Shown: positions 26,731-35,252, numbered from the stretch's first letter. The stretch is DNA of 39,708 nt from Acidimicrobiia bacterium (GCA_026989215.1 JALSJV010000320.1:1-39708); one strand, 5' to 3'. The notes: a model not told the origin generated them from the letters alone. Numbers and translations: made by a program.

Positions 26731-28044
26731 ATGGGACTGCAAGGACCGAAGACCGCCGCATGGTTCGCACGGGCCAAGGAGGCCCTCGTCAACGGGGTGT
26801 CCAGCGGATGGCGCAACTGGGGCGACGACGACACCCTCGTCATCACCCGCGGCGAAGGCGCCTACCTCTACGACGCCGACGGCCGACGGTACATCGACTT
26901 CCACAACGGCTTCGGCCCGGTCATCCTCGGCCACGGGCACCACGCCGTGACGGAGGCGGTCGCCCAGGCGATGGCGGACGGGACGACCTTCGCCTTCACC
27001 CAACGGCGGGAGGTCGAGGCCGCCGAGACCGTGAAGCGGGCCGTCCCCTGGGTGGAGCAGCTCCGCTTCACCAACACCGGGACCGAGGCGACGATGCACG
27101 CCATCCGCCTGGCGAGGGGATTCACCGGCCGGGACGTCATCGTCAAATTCGAGGGGAACTATCACGGAGCGCACGACTACGTCCTCTACTCGACCCCGAG
27201 CTCCCCCGTCGACGCCCTCGGATCCCGATTCCGACCCATCCCGTCCCCCACCACGTCGGGGATCCCCGACCCGGTCGTCACCTTCGTCCGGACCCTCCCC
27301 TTCAACGACCTCGACGCCGCCCGGCGACTCTTCGCAGACGAGGGACGGAGGATCGCCGCCGTGCTGGTCGAACCGATGCTCGGCAACGTGATGGGGATCG
27401 AACCGGTCCCCGGGTTCCTCGAAGGACTCCGGGAGCTGTGTGACGAGCACGGCACCGTCCTCGTCTTCGACGAGGTGAAGACGGGGTTCCGGATCGCCGT
27501 CGGCGGCGCCGCCGAGGTCTACGGGGTCGTCCCGGACCTCGCCTGTTTCGCCAAGGCCCTCGGCAACGGCGTGCCGGTGGCGGCGATCGCCGGACGGGGG
27601 CCGGTGCTCGACGGATGGCGCCAAGGGGGCATCGCCCAGATGGGCACCTACTGCGGGAACGGGGTGGCGGTCGCCGCCGCCCAGGCGACGGTCGCCGAGC
27701 TCCTCGCCGGTGACCACCTCGCCCACCTCGAACGGGTCGGAGGCGACCTGATGGCCGGGACGGCGAAGATCCTCGCCGCCCGCGGCGTGCCCTCCCGGGT
27801 TCTGGGACGGCCCGCCATGTTCGGGTTCTACCTCGGCGAAGGCACCCCCAACGACTACCGGGCGACCGACGACCACGACGAAGAGCTGTATGAACGGTTG
27901 ACCATGGGGATGATCCGCCGGGGCGTGCTGCCCAACCCCGACGCCCTCGAACCCTGGTTCCCCAACGCCGCCCTCACCGACGAGGACGTGGCGACCACCC
28001 TCATGGTGTTCGAGGAGGCGCTGGACGAGGCCCTGGGAGCGTAG
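26731..28044 (+). CDS. Class III aminotransferase, glutamate-1-semialdehyde-aminomutase-like
   Basis: A 437-aa PLP enzyme. It has the HemL-type layout: GEGAYLYDADGRRYIDFHNGFGPVILGH, TNTGTEATMHAIRLAR for the cofactor phosphate, KFEGNYHGAHD, FDEVKTGFR with the cofactor Asp, and Schiff-base Lys275 in CFAKALGNGVPVAA. True HemL proteins belong to heme synthesis, but the operon position between an amine oxidase and a TetR regulator argues for a catabolic aminotransferase or racemase with the same fold. The ATG at 26731 follows AGGAG by 7 nt; a GTG at 26710 overlapping the previous stop codon is an alternative. The TetR gene follows with no gap (TAGATG). Confidence 0.88.
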   Translation: MGLQGPKTAAWFARAKEALVNGVSSGWRNWGDDDTLVITRGEGAYLYDADGRRYIDFHNGFGPVILGHGHHAVTEAVAQAMADGTTFAFTQRREVEAAETVKRAVPWVEQLRFTNTGTEATMHAIRLARGFTGRDVIVKFEGNYHGAHDYVLYSTPSSPVDALGSRFRPIPSPTTSGIPDPVVTFVRTLPFNDLDAARRLFADEGRRIAAVLVEPMLGNVMGIEPVPGFLEGLRELCDEHGTVLVFDEVKTGFRIAVGGAAEVYGVVPDLACFAKALGNGVPVAAIAGRGPVLDGWRQGGIAQMGTYCGNGVAVAAAQATVAELLAGDHLAHLERVGGDLMAGTAKILAARGVPSRVLGRPAMFGFYLGEGTPNDYRATDDHDEELYERLTMGMIRRGVLPNPDALEPWFPNAALTDEDVATTLMVFEEALDEALGA

Positions 28045-28620
28045 ATGCCGATCCAGGTCGACGTCGCGCAGCGACGACGGACCATCGCCGAGGCGACCTT
28101 CGCCGTCGCCGCCCGAGGGGGGATCCAGGCGGTGACGCTCCGGTCGGTCGCCCAGGAGATGGGCACGTCCACCACCGCCATCACCAACTACCTCCCCACC
28201 CGCGCCGATCTCCTGGTGAACGCCGTCGACGAGATGGGGCGGGAGTGGCTCGAGGAGCTGGAGGCGATCCGCGGCGAGACCCGGGGTGTCACGGCGCTCC
28301 GCCGGCTGATGCGGGCCGCCGTCACCTGGGACGCCGACGAGTACCTCCGGTGCGCCTTCTGGGTGACCCTGCTCGCCGAGAAGGGGAGGGACGAACGGAT
28401 CGACGCCCACCTGGCGGCGGCGTCCGATCAGGTGCGGACCGTCATCGAAGAGGTGGTCGCCGAGGCCGGGCATCCCCGACCCGCCGTCGCCGCCGATCTG
28501 CTCTTCCTCCTCGCCCAGGGCGTGTTCGTCTCCATCGTCGAGTCGCCCGCCGCCTGGCCTCCGCCGCGGGTGGTGGCCGCCGCCGACCTGGCGGTGGACG
28601 CCGTCCTCGGATCGGGCTGA
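28045..28620 (+). CDS. TetR/AcrR-family transcriptional regulator
   Basis: A 191-aa repressor-type protein. The N-terminal helix-turn-helix covers about residues 10-57, with TLRSVAQEMGTSTTAITNYLPTRADLL as turn and recognition helix; FAVAARGGIQAVT is the usual lead-in. The remaining all-helical part would bind a small ligand and dimerise. It is the third gene of the oxidase operon, starting directly after the aminotransferase stop codon, so autoregulation through the palindrome at 25315-25349 is likely. The ligand may be the imported amine or its aldehyde. Confidence 0.92.
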   Translation: MPIQVDVAQRRRTIAEATFAVAARGGIQAVTLRSVAQEMGTSTTAITNYLPTRADLLVNAVDEMGREWLEELEAIRGETRGVTALRRLMRAAVTWDADEYLRCAFWVTLLAEKGRDERIDAHLAAASDQVRTVIEEVVAEAGHPRPAVAADLLFLLAQGVFVSIVESPAAWPPPRVVAAADLAVDAVLGSG

Positions 28621-28623
28621 CCG

Positions 28624-28639
28624 GCCCCGGAGACGGGGC
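28624..28639 (+). terminator. GAGA-tetraloop hairpin after the TetR gene
   Basis: GCCCCG, loop GAGA, CGGGGC forms a perfect 6-bp stem with a GNRA tetraloop, starting 4 nt after the TetR stop codon and 37 nt beyond the convergent hyuB stop codon. No T run follows on either strand, so intrinsic termination is uncertain; mRNA end protection is also possible. Nothing else is seen in 28621-28675. Confidence 0.35.
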
Positions 28640-28675
28640 GGCACTCGACGTCCGATGGGATCCGATTCGCCCCCG

Positions 28676-30217
28676 TCAGCTCGGTGGGGCGCCCCATCCG
28701 CCGCCGCCCGGGGTGAGCACCAGCAGCCGGTCCCCGGGGCCGACCTCCACCGTCACCTTCCCCGGGAGCCGCTCCGGGGCGCGACCCCGGCGGATCAGCC
28801 AGTCCTCTCCGGTCGCCCCCGGCTCCCCGCCTTCCAGACCCCAAGGGGCATGACGACGGCGCTCCCCCAGCAGCGACACCACCGCCTCCTCCTCGAACAA
28901 GAGCTCCCGTTCGATCCCGTCCCCGCCTCGGAACCGTCCCGCCCCACCCGACCCGCGTCGGAGCGTGTAGCGGGTCACCCGGAAGGGGTAGTGGGACTCG
29001 AGGGACTCGATCGGCGTGTTCTTCGTGTTCGTCATCCCGGTGTGGATCCCCGACTGCCCCGGCTTGGTGGGCCGACCCCCCTGGCCTCCTCCGACCGTCT
29101 CGTAGTAGGCGAACCGCTCGTTGCCGACGAGGATGTTGTTCATCGTCCCCTGCGACGCCGCCGGGACGCGGCCCGGTGCGGCCTGGGCGAGCGCCCCCAA
29201 CAGGACGTCGGCGATCCGCTGACTCGTCTCGACGTTCCCGGCGGCGACGGCGGCGGGCGGGCGGGCGTTGACGAGGGTTCCCTCGGGCGCCACCAACCGG
29301 AGTCGCCGGTAACAGCCCCCGTTGGTGGGGATCGTCGGGTCGGTGGCGACCCGGACGGCGTAGTAGAGACACGAACGGGTCACCGCCTCCACCGCGTTGA
29401 AGTTCGCCGGGATCTGAGGGTCGGTCCCCGTGAAGTCGGCGGTGAGGGTGTCGCCGGTGATCGTCACCGCCACCCTGATCCGGACATCCCGGTCTCCCCA
29501 CTCCATGACGTCCTCGAACGTGAAGGTCCCGTCCGTGAGCTCCGACAGGGCGGCCGCCATCCTCCGCTCCCCGTAGGAGAGCAGGGCCGTCGTGAGCCGA
29601 TGGAACCCCTCCACCCCTTCCCGGCGGGCCATCTCCATCAGGCGGCGGGCACCCACCTCGTTCGCCCCGAGCTGCGCCGAGAGATCTCCGAGCCGCTCGG
29701 CGGGCGTCCGGGTCGCTTCGAGGAACGGCTCGAGGAACTCGGGGAGCCATCGGCCGTCCCGCACCGCCGGCATCGGCGCCACCCGGATCCCCTCTTGGTC
29801 CACCGTCGTGGCGTGGACGGGCATCGACCCGGGAGCCTCGCCACCGACGTCGGCGTGGTGGGCCCGATTGGCGGCCCACCCGATCAGCCGTGACCCCAAG
29901 AACACGGGCCGCACCAGGGTGAGGTCGTTGAGGTGGGTACCTCCCGCGTAGGGGTCGTTCACCGCGTACTGCACCCCCGGCTCGGCGCCGAACCGCTCCA
30001 ACACCGCCGCCACCGACGCCGGCATCGACCCGAGATGCACCGGGATGTGCTCGGCCTGGGCGAGCATCTCGCCGTCGGCGACGAACACCGCCGCCGAACA
30101 GTCCATCCGCTCCTTGATGTTCGGCGAGTAGGCGGTCCGTCGCAGCACCGTCCCCATCTCGTCGGCGATCCCGGCGAGACGGTTGCGGGCCACCTCGAGG
30201 ACGATCGGGTCGATCAC
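28676..30217 (-). CDS. hyuB: Hydantoinase B / oxoprolinase beta-type subunit
   Basis: The second subunit of an ATP-dependent ring-opening amidohydrolase (N-methylhydantoinase or 5-oxoprolinase type). The 513-aa length fits. Typical stretches are DPIVLEVARNRLAGIADEMG at the N-terminus, AVNDPYAGGTHLNDL, the Asn/Gly-rich middle (FNAVEAVTRSCLYYAVR, then PTNGGCYRRL), and the C-terminal GGQGGRPTKPGQSGIHTGMTNTKNTP and GSGGAGRFRGGDG. The GTG at 30217 has the perfect ribosome site GGAGGTGA 4 nt upstream and overlaps the hyuA stop codon as GTGA. Substrate unknown: hydantoin, pyroglutamate or another lactam. Confidence 0.93.
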   Translation of the reverse strand: MIDPIVLEVARNRLAGIADEMGTVLRRTAYSPNIKERMDCSAAVFVADGEMLAQAEHIPVHLGSMPASVAAVLERFGAEPGVQYAVNDPYAGGTHLNDLTLVRPVFLGSRLIGWAANRAHHADVGGEAPGSMPVHATTVDQEGIRVAPMPAVRDGRWLPEFLEPFLEATRTPAERLGDLSAQLGANEVGARRLMEMARREGVEGFHRLTTALLSYGERRMAAALSELTDGTFTFEDVMEWGDRDVRIRVAVTITGDTLTADFTGTDPQIPANFNAVEAVTRSCLYYAVRVATDPTIPTNGGCYRRLRLVAPEGTLVNARPPAAVAAGNVETSQRIADVLLGALAQAAPGRVPAASQGTMNNILVGNERFAYYETVGGGQGGRPTKPGQSGIHTGMTNTKNTPIESLESHYPFRVTRYTLRRGSGGAGRFRGGDGIERELLFEEEAVVSLLGERRRHAPWGLEGGEPGATGEDWLIRRGRAPERLPGKVTVEVGPGDRLLVLTPGGGGWGAPPS

Positions 30218-32148
30218 CAGGTCACCTCCAGGGCCCCGGAGGGGTGGAGCAGGCCCCGCTCGCCCGGAGCGAGATAGATGGTCGCCTCCCCTTCGGTGAC
30301 CACACAGGGACCGACCACCTCGTCCCCCGGACGCATGCCCGGGCGCCACCACACCTGGGCGGTCGTCGCGCCGGCCGCGGTCACCACCTCCCGGTCGGGG
30401 CGCCGCGCTTCGCCTTCGGGACGGTGCTCCGGCAGCCGATCCCACGAGAGTGCCGGTCGGCCGATCGCCGCCGCCCGGACCGTCACCGCCTCGATCGGAT
30501 CCTCCGGCCGGGAGAAGCCGTTGCGGGTCTCGTGCGCCCGGTGGAACCGCTCCGCCAGCACCTCCCAGCCCTCCCCGGGACGGTAGGGGACGCTGGTCTC
30601 GTGGGACTGGCCGAGGTAGCGAACGTCCACCGAGGTCTCCACCCGCTCCGGGGGACTTCCCGACCGCTCCCGGAGCCGCCCGATCACGTCGTCGGCGACG
30701 GCCCGTACCGCCGGGTCCAGGTGGGCCGTCTGCTCCGCGGTGAGGAGCACGCTGCGAGCGGCGTCGTGGCGAGGCGGACTCAGCAGCAGACCCAACGCCG
30801 AGAACACCCCCGCGTAGGGGGGCACCACCACCCCGGCCATCTCCAGGCGGCGGGCCAGCGCCGAGGCGTGGAGTCCTCCCGCGCCGCCGAAGGCGACCAG
30901 GACCGCCGACCGGGGATCCGCTCCCTCCTCCACCGAGACGGCCCGCACCGCCCGCTCCATGTGGGCTTCGACGACCTCGACGATGCCGAGCGCGGTCTCG
31001 ATCGGACCGAGGCCGAGTCGATCCCCCAGGCGACCCAGCGCGGTGGAGGCGGCGTCGGGGAGGAGCCGCAGGGCGCCGGCGAGACGATCGGCGATCCGCC
31101 CCAAGACGAGATTGGCGTCGGTGACCGTCGGCTCGGTGCCGCCCCGTCCGTAACAGGCAGGTCCGGGGATCGCCCCCGCCGAACGGGGACCGACCCGGAG
31201 GGCGCCCCCCGGGTCCGCCCACCCCACACTCCCGCCCCCTGCCCCCACCGTGTGCACCGCCACCGACGGAAGCCGGACGACCTGACCTTCGATCGTCCGC
31301 TCGTAGACGATCTCAGGTCGGCCATGCTCCACCCGGCACACATCGGTGGACGTCCCCCCCATGTCGAAGGAGACGATCCGGTGGTATCCCAGGGCCTGCC
31401 CGAGGGCGGCGGCGGCCACCACCCCACCCGCCGGACCCGACAGGAGGATCGCCGCCGCCAGCTCGGCGGCGTCCTCGGGGGCCATGAGCCCGCCGCTCGA
31501 ACGCATCACCAGGAGACGCTCGGCGGGGTCGGGTACGACCCGGTCTGCCAGATGGCGCAGATACGCCTCCACCTTGGGACGCAGGTAGGCGTTGACGACG
31601 GTGGTCGAGGTCCGCTCGTACTCCCGGAACTCGGGGACGACCCGGTGGGAGACGGCCACCGGCAACCCCGGAGCCGCCGCCCGCAGCACCTCGGCGACCC
31701 GCTCCTCCCGGCCTGTGTCGCGGAAACCGTAGAGGAGCGAGACCGCGGCCGCCTCGGGACGCCGAGCCGTCACCCAGGCCGCCAACGCCTCGGCCCGATC
31801 GGGATCCCATCCGAACCGAGACGCCCGATCCACCAGAGGCGCCGGCCGATCGGCGAAGGGGTCGTAGAGAGACGGGCGGGCCTGCCGGCCGATCTCCACC
31901 AGATCCTCGAACCCGCCGTCGACGACGAGGACCGTGTCCGCACCGGCCCGCTCCAACAGGGCGTTGGTGGCGACGGTGGTGCCGTGGACGAGGAGCGGCA
32001 CCCTGCGTTCGCCGAGGAGCCCGCGTGCGCCCGACTCGACGCCTTCGCTCTGGTCTCGGGTGGTCGAGGTCTTGGAGGCATGCAACCTCGACCCGTCCCA
32101 CCAGGCCAGGTCGGTGAAGGTCCCGCCGACGTCCACCCCGAGCGTCAT
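30214..32148 (-). CDS. hyuA: Hydantoinase A / oxoprolinase alpha-type subunit (ATPase)
   Basis: A 644-aa subunit with the ASKHA actin-like ATPase fold that drives ring opening. It starts with the phosphate-1 motif GVDVGGTFTDL (residues 4-14), then HGTTVATNALLER (about 54-66), FREYERTSTTVVNAYL, the second phosphate/Mg motif FDMGGTSTDVC (around 270-280) and the glycine-rich GAGGGSVGW. The last third, with RYLGQSHET, is typical of HyuA. A TAGCCG sequence lies 6 nt before the ATG but does not fit TANNNT, and there is no ribosome site, so the promoter is unclear. It is divergent from the Nfu-N gene and coupled to hyuB. Confidence 0.93.
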   Translation of the reverse strand: MTLGVDVGGTFTDLAWWDGSRLHASKTSTTRDQSEGVESGARGLLGERRVPLLVHGTTVATNALLERAGADTVLVVDGGFEDLVEIGRQARPSLYDPFADRPAPLVDRASRFGWDPDRAEALAAWVTARRPEAAAVSLLYGFRDTGREERVAEVLRAAAPGLPVAVSHRVVPEFREYERTSTTVVNAYLRPKVEAYLRHLADRVVPDPAERLLVMRSSGGLMAPEDAAELAAAILLSGPAGGVVAAAALGQALGYHRIVSFDMGGTSTDVCRVEHGRPEIVYERTIEGQVVRLPSVAVHTVGAGGGSVGWADPGGALRVGPRSAGAIPGPACYGRGGTEPTVTDANLVLGRIADRLAGALRLLPDAASTALGRLGDRLGLGPIETALGIVEVVEAHMERAVRAVSVEEGADPRSAVLVAFGGAGGLHASALARRLEMAGVVVPPYAGVFSALGLLLSPPRHDAARSVLLTAEQTAHLDPAVRAVADDVIGRLRERSGSPPERVETSVDVRYLGQSHETSVPYRPGEGWEVLAERFHRAHETRNGFSRPEDPIEAVTVRAAAIGRPALSWDRLPEHRPEGEARRPDREVVTAAGATTAQVWWRPGMRPGDEVVGPCVVTEGEATIYLAPGERGLLHPSGALEVTW

Positions 32149-32181
32149 CTGCGGCGGCTACTCTCGAAGCGGAGGTGGTCC

Positions 32182-32439
32182 ATGCCCGTGCGAGTCGATG
32201 TCACCCCCAACCCCAACGCCCTCAAGTTCACGGTGGGTACGCCCGTCGGCGGGCCGAAGACCTTCGTCGCGGGCCAGGAGGCCGACGACCCCCTGGCCGT
32301 CGAGCTCCTCGCCATCGATGGTGTCACCAGCATCTTCATGACCGCCGACTTCGTCACGCTCTCCAAGACCCCCGAGGCCGACTGGGGAGAGATCACCCCG
32401 AAGGCCACCGAGATCCTAGAGAGGCACTTCGGCGGTTAG
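32182..32439 (+). CDS. Stand-alone Nfu/NifU N-terminal domain protein
   Basis: An 85-aa protein with the Nfu_N pattern: VTPNPNALKFTV at residues 7-18, ADDPLAVELLAIDGVTSIFMTADFVTLSK in the middle and a C-terminal helix. The cysteine-bearing C-terminal NifU domain (CxxC) that binds Fe-S clusters in full Nfu proteins is absent, and the protein has no cysteine. It may be a partner of an iron-sulfur scaffold made elsewhere. The ATG has GGAGG 6 nt upstream. The gene ends 6 nt before the stop codon of the convergent gene. Confidence 0.85.
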   Translation: MPVRVDVTPNPNALKFTVGTPVGGPKTFVAGQEADDPLAVELLAIDGVTSIFMTADFVTLSKTPEADWGEITPKATEILERHFGG

Positions 32440-32445
32440 CCGCCG

Positions 32446-33309
32446 TCACGGATCGGGGATCACCTCGACGCCATCGGCATCGAGCCAGACGACGAGGGGC
32501 CACGTCATCCCCCCGGCGTCGACGACGGCACCCACCACCCGCCACCGGTCACCGACGGGGAACGCCTCGACCGAGGTCACCGTCCCGAACCGGGAGAAGA
32601 CATCCTCCGCCGCCTCCACGACGACCGGCGGGGCGGAAGCCGCCGTGAGGGAGAAGCTCGGTCCCGTCGGGCCGACCGGCACCGACGGGGTGGGGAGGTC
32701 GACCAGCACCGGCGTGCCCGCCGAGACGTCCAGCACCAACGAGAACGCCTCGGGAGCCAACCGCCGATAGTCCGCCCCCGGTGCGGCGACGAGACGCCCC
32801 AACATCGCCTCCACCCGGAACCTGCCCGCCCCCAGGTCGTCGATCGTCGCCACCGAGACCCACTCCACGAAGGAGCGGGCCCCCGGCTCCGGGTCGGGGA
32901 GGCCGGCGGGCACCAGCTCTGAGCGTCGACCGCTCCCGTCGGCGGTGAACAGCTCACGCAGCACCCGTTCGGCGCTCGCCTCCACCGTCCGTTCCAGCGC
33001 CGCCGGGGCGACGGCCCGCAGGTCCGCCTCCGCCCAGACCGGGCCGGACGGTTCCGCTGCGGTGATCACCGTGGACGTGGGCGGCAGACTCGTCGGCGCC
33101 GCGACCTCGGCGACCGGCGCCGTTCCGACCGGTGAGGGCGACGGCGGAGCCGACCTGGGCCAGGCCAGGGTCGCCACCACGGCCAGACCTCCCACGATCC
33201 CCGCCGCCCAACGGAGGGTCGTCCGGCGACGGGAATCCACCTCGGCCATCAGCTCATCCCAGGGGATGTGCTCGAAATACTCCTCTGCAGGGGGTTCTCG
33301 GTCCGTCAC
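32446..33309 (-). CDS. Membrane-anchored hypothetical protein
   Basis: A 287-aa protein with an acidic cytosolic N-terminus (EEYFEHIPWDEL), one membrane helix at about 34-49, a Pro/Thr/Ser-rich linker (about 52-90) and an extracytoplasmic domain of about 195 residues without cysteines. The shape is that of anti-sigma-like or conjugal-transfer-like anchored proteins, but I see no diagnostic motif and do not name it. The GTG at 33309 is chosen because the minus-strand box TACCTT (33316-33321) ends 6 nt before it and no ribosome site exists. No sigma factor gene is adjacent. Confidence 0.65.
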   Translation of the reverse strand: MTDREPPAEEYFEHIPWDELMAEVDSRRRTTLRWAAGIVGGLAVVATLAWPRSAPPSPSPVGTAPVAEVAAPTSLPPTSTVITAAEPSGPVWAEADLRAVAPAALERTVEASAERVLRELFTADGSGRRSELVPAGLPDPEPGARSFVEWVSVATIDDLGAGRFRVEAMLGRLVAAPGADYRRLAPEAFSLVLDVSAGTPVLVDLPTPSVPVGPTGPSFSLTAASAPPVVVEAAEDVFSRFGTVTSVEAFPVGDRWRVVGAVVDAGGMTWPLVVWLDADGVEVIPDP

Positions 33310-33315
33310 GGCTCG

Positions 33316-33321
33316 AAGGTA
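33316..33321 (-). promoter_or_regulatory. Leaderless -10 box
   Basis: TACCTT on the minus strand fits TANNNT and ends 6 nt before the GTG at 33309. On the plus strand, TAACGT (33381-33386) is a similar candidate 10 nt before the divergent ATG at 33397. The 87-bp gap shows nothing else. Confidence 0.4.
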
Positions 33322-33396
33322 CGGGACGGAGGCCGGCGGGACAAGGGGGTCGAAGGTCCGGGAACCGAATGGCCGACGACTAACGTTCCCCTGCCG

Positions 33397-34011
33397 ATGG
33401 CGATGAACCCCGACCCCCGACCCGGACGCTGGATCCTCCCCCTGGTGATCTTGGGGATGATCGCGTTCACCTACTTCTTCGTCCGATCGCTCCCCGGGGA
33501 CGAGACCCCGCCCGAGGCGCTCGCCTCGGACAGCCCCGTGGTGACGACCACCTCCTCGACGATCGCCACCACCTCGACCACCACGACGACGACCCCTCTC
33601 GATCCCGAGGTGAAGGCCTATCTCGACACCCTCGACACCCTCGTCGAGCAGCTCACCGGGTTCCAGACCGAGATGGCCACCGTCAACTCGGGCTTCGACG
33701 GGAAACCCCGCACGATCCCCTACCGGGAGGCCGAAGACCGCCTCTCGACCCTCGCCGACAATCTGGAGACGTGGCGGGACGCCGTCGCCAACCTCACCCC
33801 GCCCCTCGCCCTCGAAGCCAACCACGCGGCGATCCTCGCCGCCGCCGAAGACGCCAACACCCAGGCCCACGAAGCCCTGCGGGGGCTGCGTCTCCCGCCC
33901 CCGGACACCGGTGAGCTCCGGCGGGCGTCGGTCGCCGCCTTCGACAACGCCGTCACCCAATTCAAACAAGCGGTCCAGCAGACCAAGATCGCCGCGGGAG
34001 CCGAAGCCTGA
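33397..34011 (+). CDS. Membrane-anchored helical hypothetical protein with a Thr-rich linker
   Basis: A 204-aa protein: short cytosolic N-terminus, one membrane helix at about residues 12-29, a Thr/Ser-rich linker (about 48-68, almost pure Thr and Ser, likely glycosylated or flexible), and a helical extracellular domain from about 70 with heptad-like Leu/Ala spacing. No cysteines and no catalytic motif. I do not recognise it. The ATG at 33397 is supported by a TANNNT box 10 nt upstream; the in-frame ATG at 33403 is equally possible. The acetyltransferase gene begins only one base after its stop codon, so the two are translated from one message. Confidence 0.65.
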   Translation: MAMNPDPRPGRWILPLVILGMIAFTYFFVRSLPGDETPPEALASDSPVVTTTSSTIATTSTTTTTTPLDPEVKAYLDTLDTLVEQLTGFQTEMATVNSGFDGKPRTIPYREAEDRLSTLADNLETWRDAVANLTPPLALEANHAAILAAAEDANTQAHEALRGLRLPPPDTGELRRASVAAFDNAVTQFKQAVQQTKIAAGAEA

Positions 34012-34012
34012 C

Positions 34013-35236
34013 GTGGACATCGAGGTTCGAGCCGCCCGCCCCGACGAGCTCGAACGGTTCCGGCGCCTCTTCGGGCTCGCCTTCGGGTTCGACCCTCGCC
34101 CAGAGGACCACGAGCGATTCGTCCAACTCGTCGAACGGGAGCGCACCCGATGCGCCTTCGACCACGGCGAGATGGTGGGGACCTCCGGCGCCTTCAGCCT
34201 CGAGCTGACCGTCCCCGGCGGTGTCGTCCCCTGCGCGGGGACGAGTTTCGTGACCGTGATGGCCACCCACCGCCGTCGGGGCATCCTGCGGGCGATGATG
34301 GACGCGCTCCTCGACGACGCCGCCGCCCGCGGTGAGCCGATCTCCGCCCTGTGGGCGTCCGAGGCGGCGATCTACGGCAGATTCGGTTACGGCCCGGCGA
34401 CCGACGCCGTCGAGGTCGCCATCTCCCGCAGCGAACACCCCCTCCACCGGCTCGCCCCGCATCCGGCAGCGGTGGAGTTCGTCGACGCCGACGAGGCCCG
34501 GGCGCTGTTCCCCGCGATCTTCGAGCAGCTCCGCCCCCTCCGACCGGGCTTCTCCGCCCGCAGCGACCTCTGGTGGGAGGACCGCCATTTCCACGAGCCC
34601 GCCCCACCCCCGCAAGGAGCCACCTCCCAGCGGTACGCGGTGGCCCGGGACGACGCCGGCTCGCCGACCGGATACGTCAGATACCGGATGAAGGCCAAAT
34701 GGGAGGAGCACCGCCCCGCCTCCGAGATCCAGGTGGGGGAGATGATGTGTCTCACCCCGGAGGCTGCCGCCGGATTGTGGCAGCTCCTCCTCACCCACGA
34801 CCTCGTCGCCACCGTCGTCGCCCATGACCTGCCGACCGACGCCGCCCTCTTCGGCCTGGTGGCCGACCTGCGGTCGGTTCGTCGCATCCACCACGACGGC
34901 CTGTGGGTGCGCGTCCTCGACGTCCCGGCGGCGCTCGGCGCCCGTCGGTACCGCACCTCGGGCTCCTTCGTCTTCGAGGTCTCCGATCCCCTGGGCCGCG
35001 TCGACGGTGTCTACCGGCTCGACATCGACGACGACGGCACGGCCCGGTGTGCACCGACCGACGCCGCCGCCGACCTGCGGATGGACCTGGAGGACCTGGG
35101 GGCTGCCTACCTGGGTCGGCCTCGGTTCGCCGCCGCCCTCCGAACCGGCCGCCTCCACGGGGATGCCGAAGCGGCCGCCGCCGCCGACGTCGCCTTCTCC
35201 TGGGATCCGGCCCCCTGGTGCCCCGAGCTCTTCTGA
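34013..35236 (+). CDS. eis: Eis-type GNAT acetyltransferase
   Basis: A 407-aa protein with the three-part Eis layout: an N-terminal GNAT domain with the acetyl-CoA loop HRRRGILRAM (86-95), a second GNAT-like domain, and a C-terminal SCP2-like domain (from about 305). Tyr126, the general acid of the mycobacterial enzyme, is at the same number here in IYGRFGYGPA. The chain ends in Phe, as in Eis, where the C-terminal carboxylate acts as base. Mycobacterial Eis acetylates aminoglycosides and other amines at several positions and forms hexamers. The GTG at 34013 lies one base after the previous stop codon. The physiological substrate is unknown; polyamines or other amines are possible. Confidence 0.9.
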   Translation: MDIEVRAARPDELERFRRLFGLAFGFDPRPEDHERFVQLVERERTRCAFDHGEMVGTSGAFSLELTVPGGVVPCAGTSFVTVMATHRRRGILRAMMDALLDDAAARGEPISALWASEAAIYGRFGYGPATDAVEVAISRSEHPLHRLAPHPAAVEFVDADEARALFPAIFEQLRPLRPGFSARSDLWWEDRHFHEPAPPPQGATSQRYAVARDDAGSPTGYVRYRMKAKWEEHRPASEIQVGEMMCLTPEAAAGLWQLLLTHDLVATVVAHDLPTDAALFGLVADLRSVRRIHHDGLWVRVLDVPAALGARRYRTSGSFVFEVSDPLGRVDGVYRLDIDDDGTARCAPTDAAADLRMDLEDLGAAYLGRPRFAAALRTGRLHGDAEAAAAADVAFSWDPAPWCPELF

Positions 35237-35252
35237 GGCCGCAAAAGGCCAC

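Noticed and set aside
26731-28044. Assigning this gene as hemL of heme synthesis
   Set aside because: The fold matches, but no other heme gene is near and it sits between an amine oxidase and a TetR gene; a catabolic aminotransferase is more likely.
26266-28644. 792-codon minus-strand frame opposite the oxidase, aminotransferase and TetR genes
   Set aside because: Shadow of three recognisable genes; it is composed of Gly, Asp, His, Arg and Val repeats and lacks a start signal.
33540-33600. Thr-codon-rich stretch as a tandem DNA repeat
   Set aside because: The codons vary (ACC, ACG, ACT), so it is a protein linker and not a nucleotide repeat.
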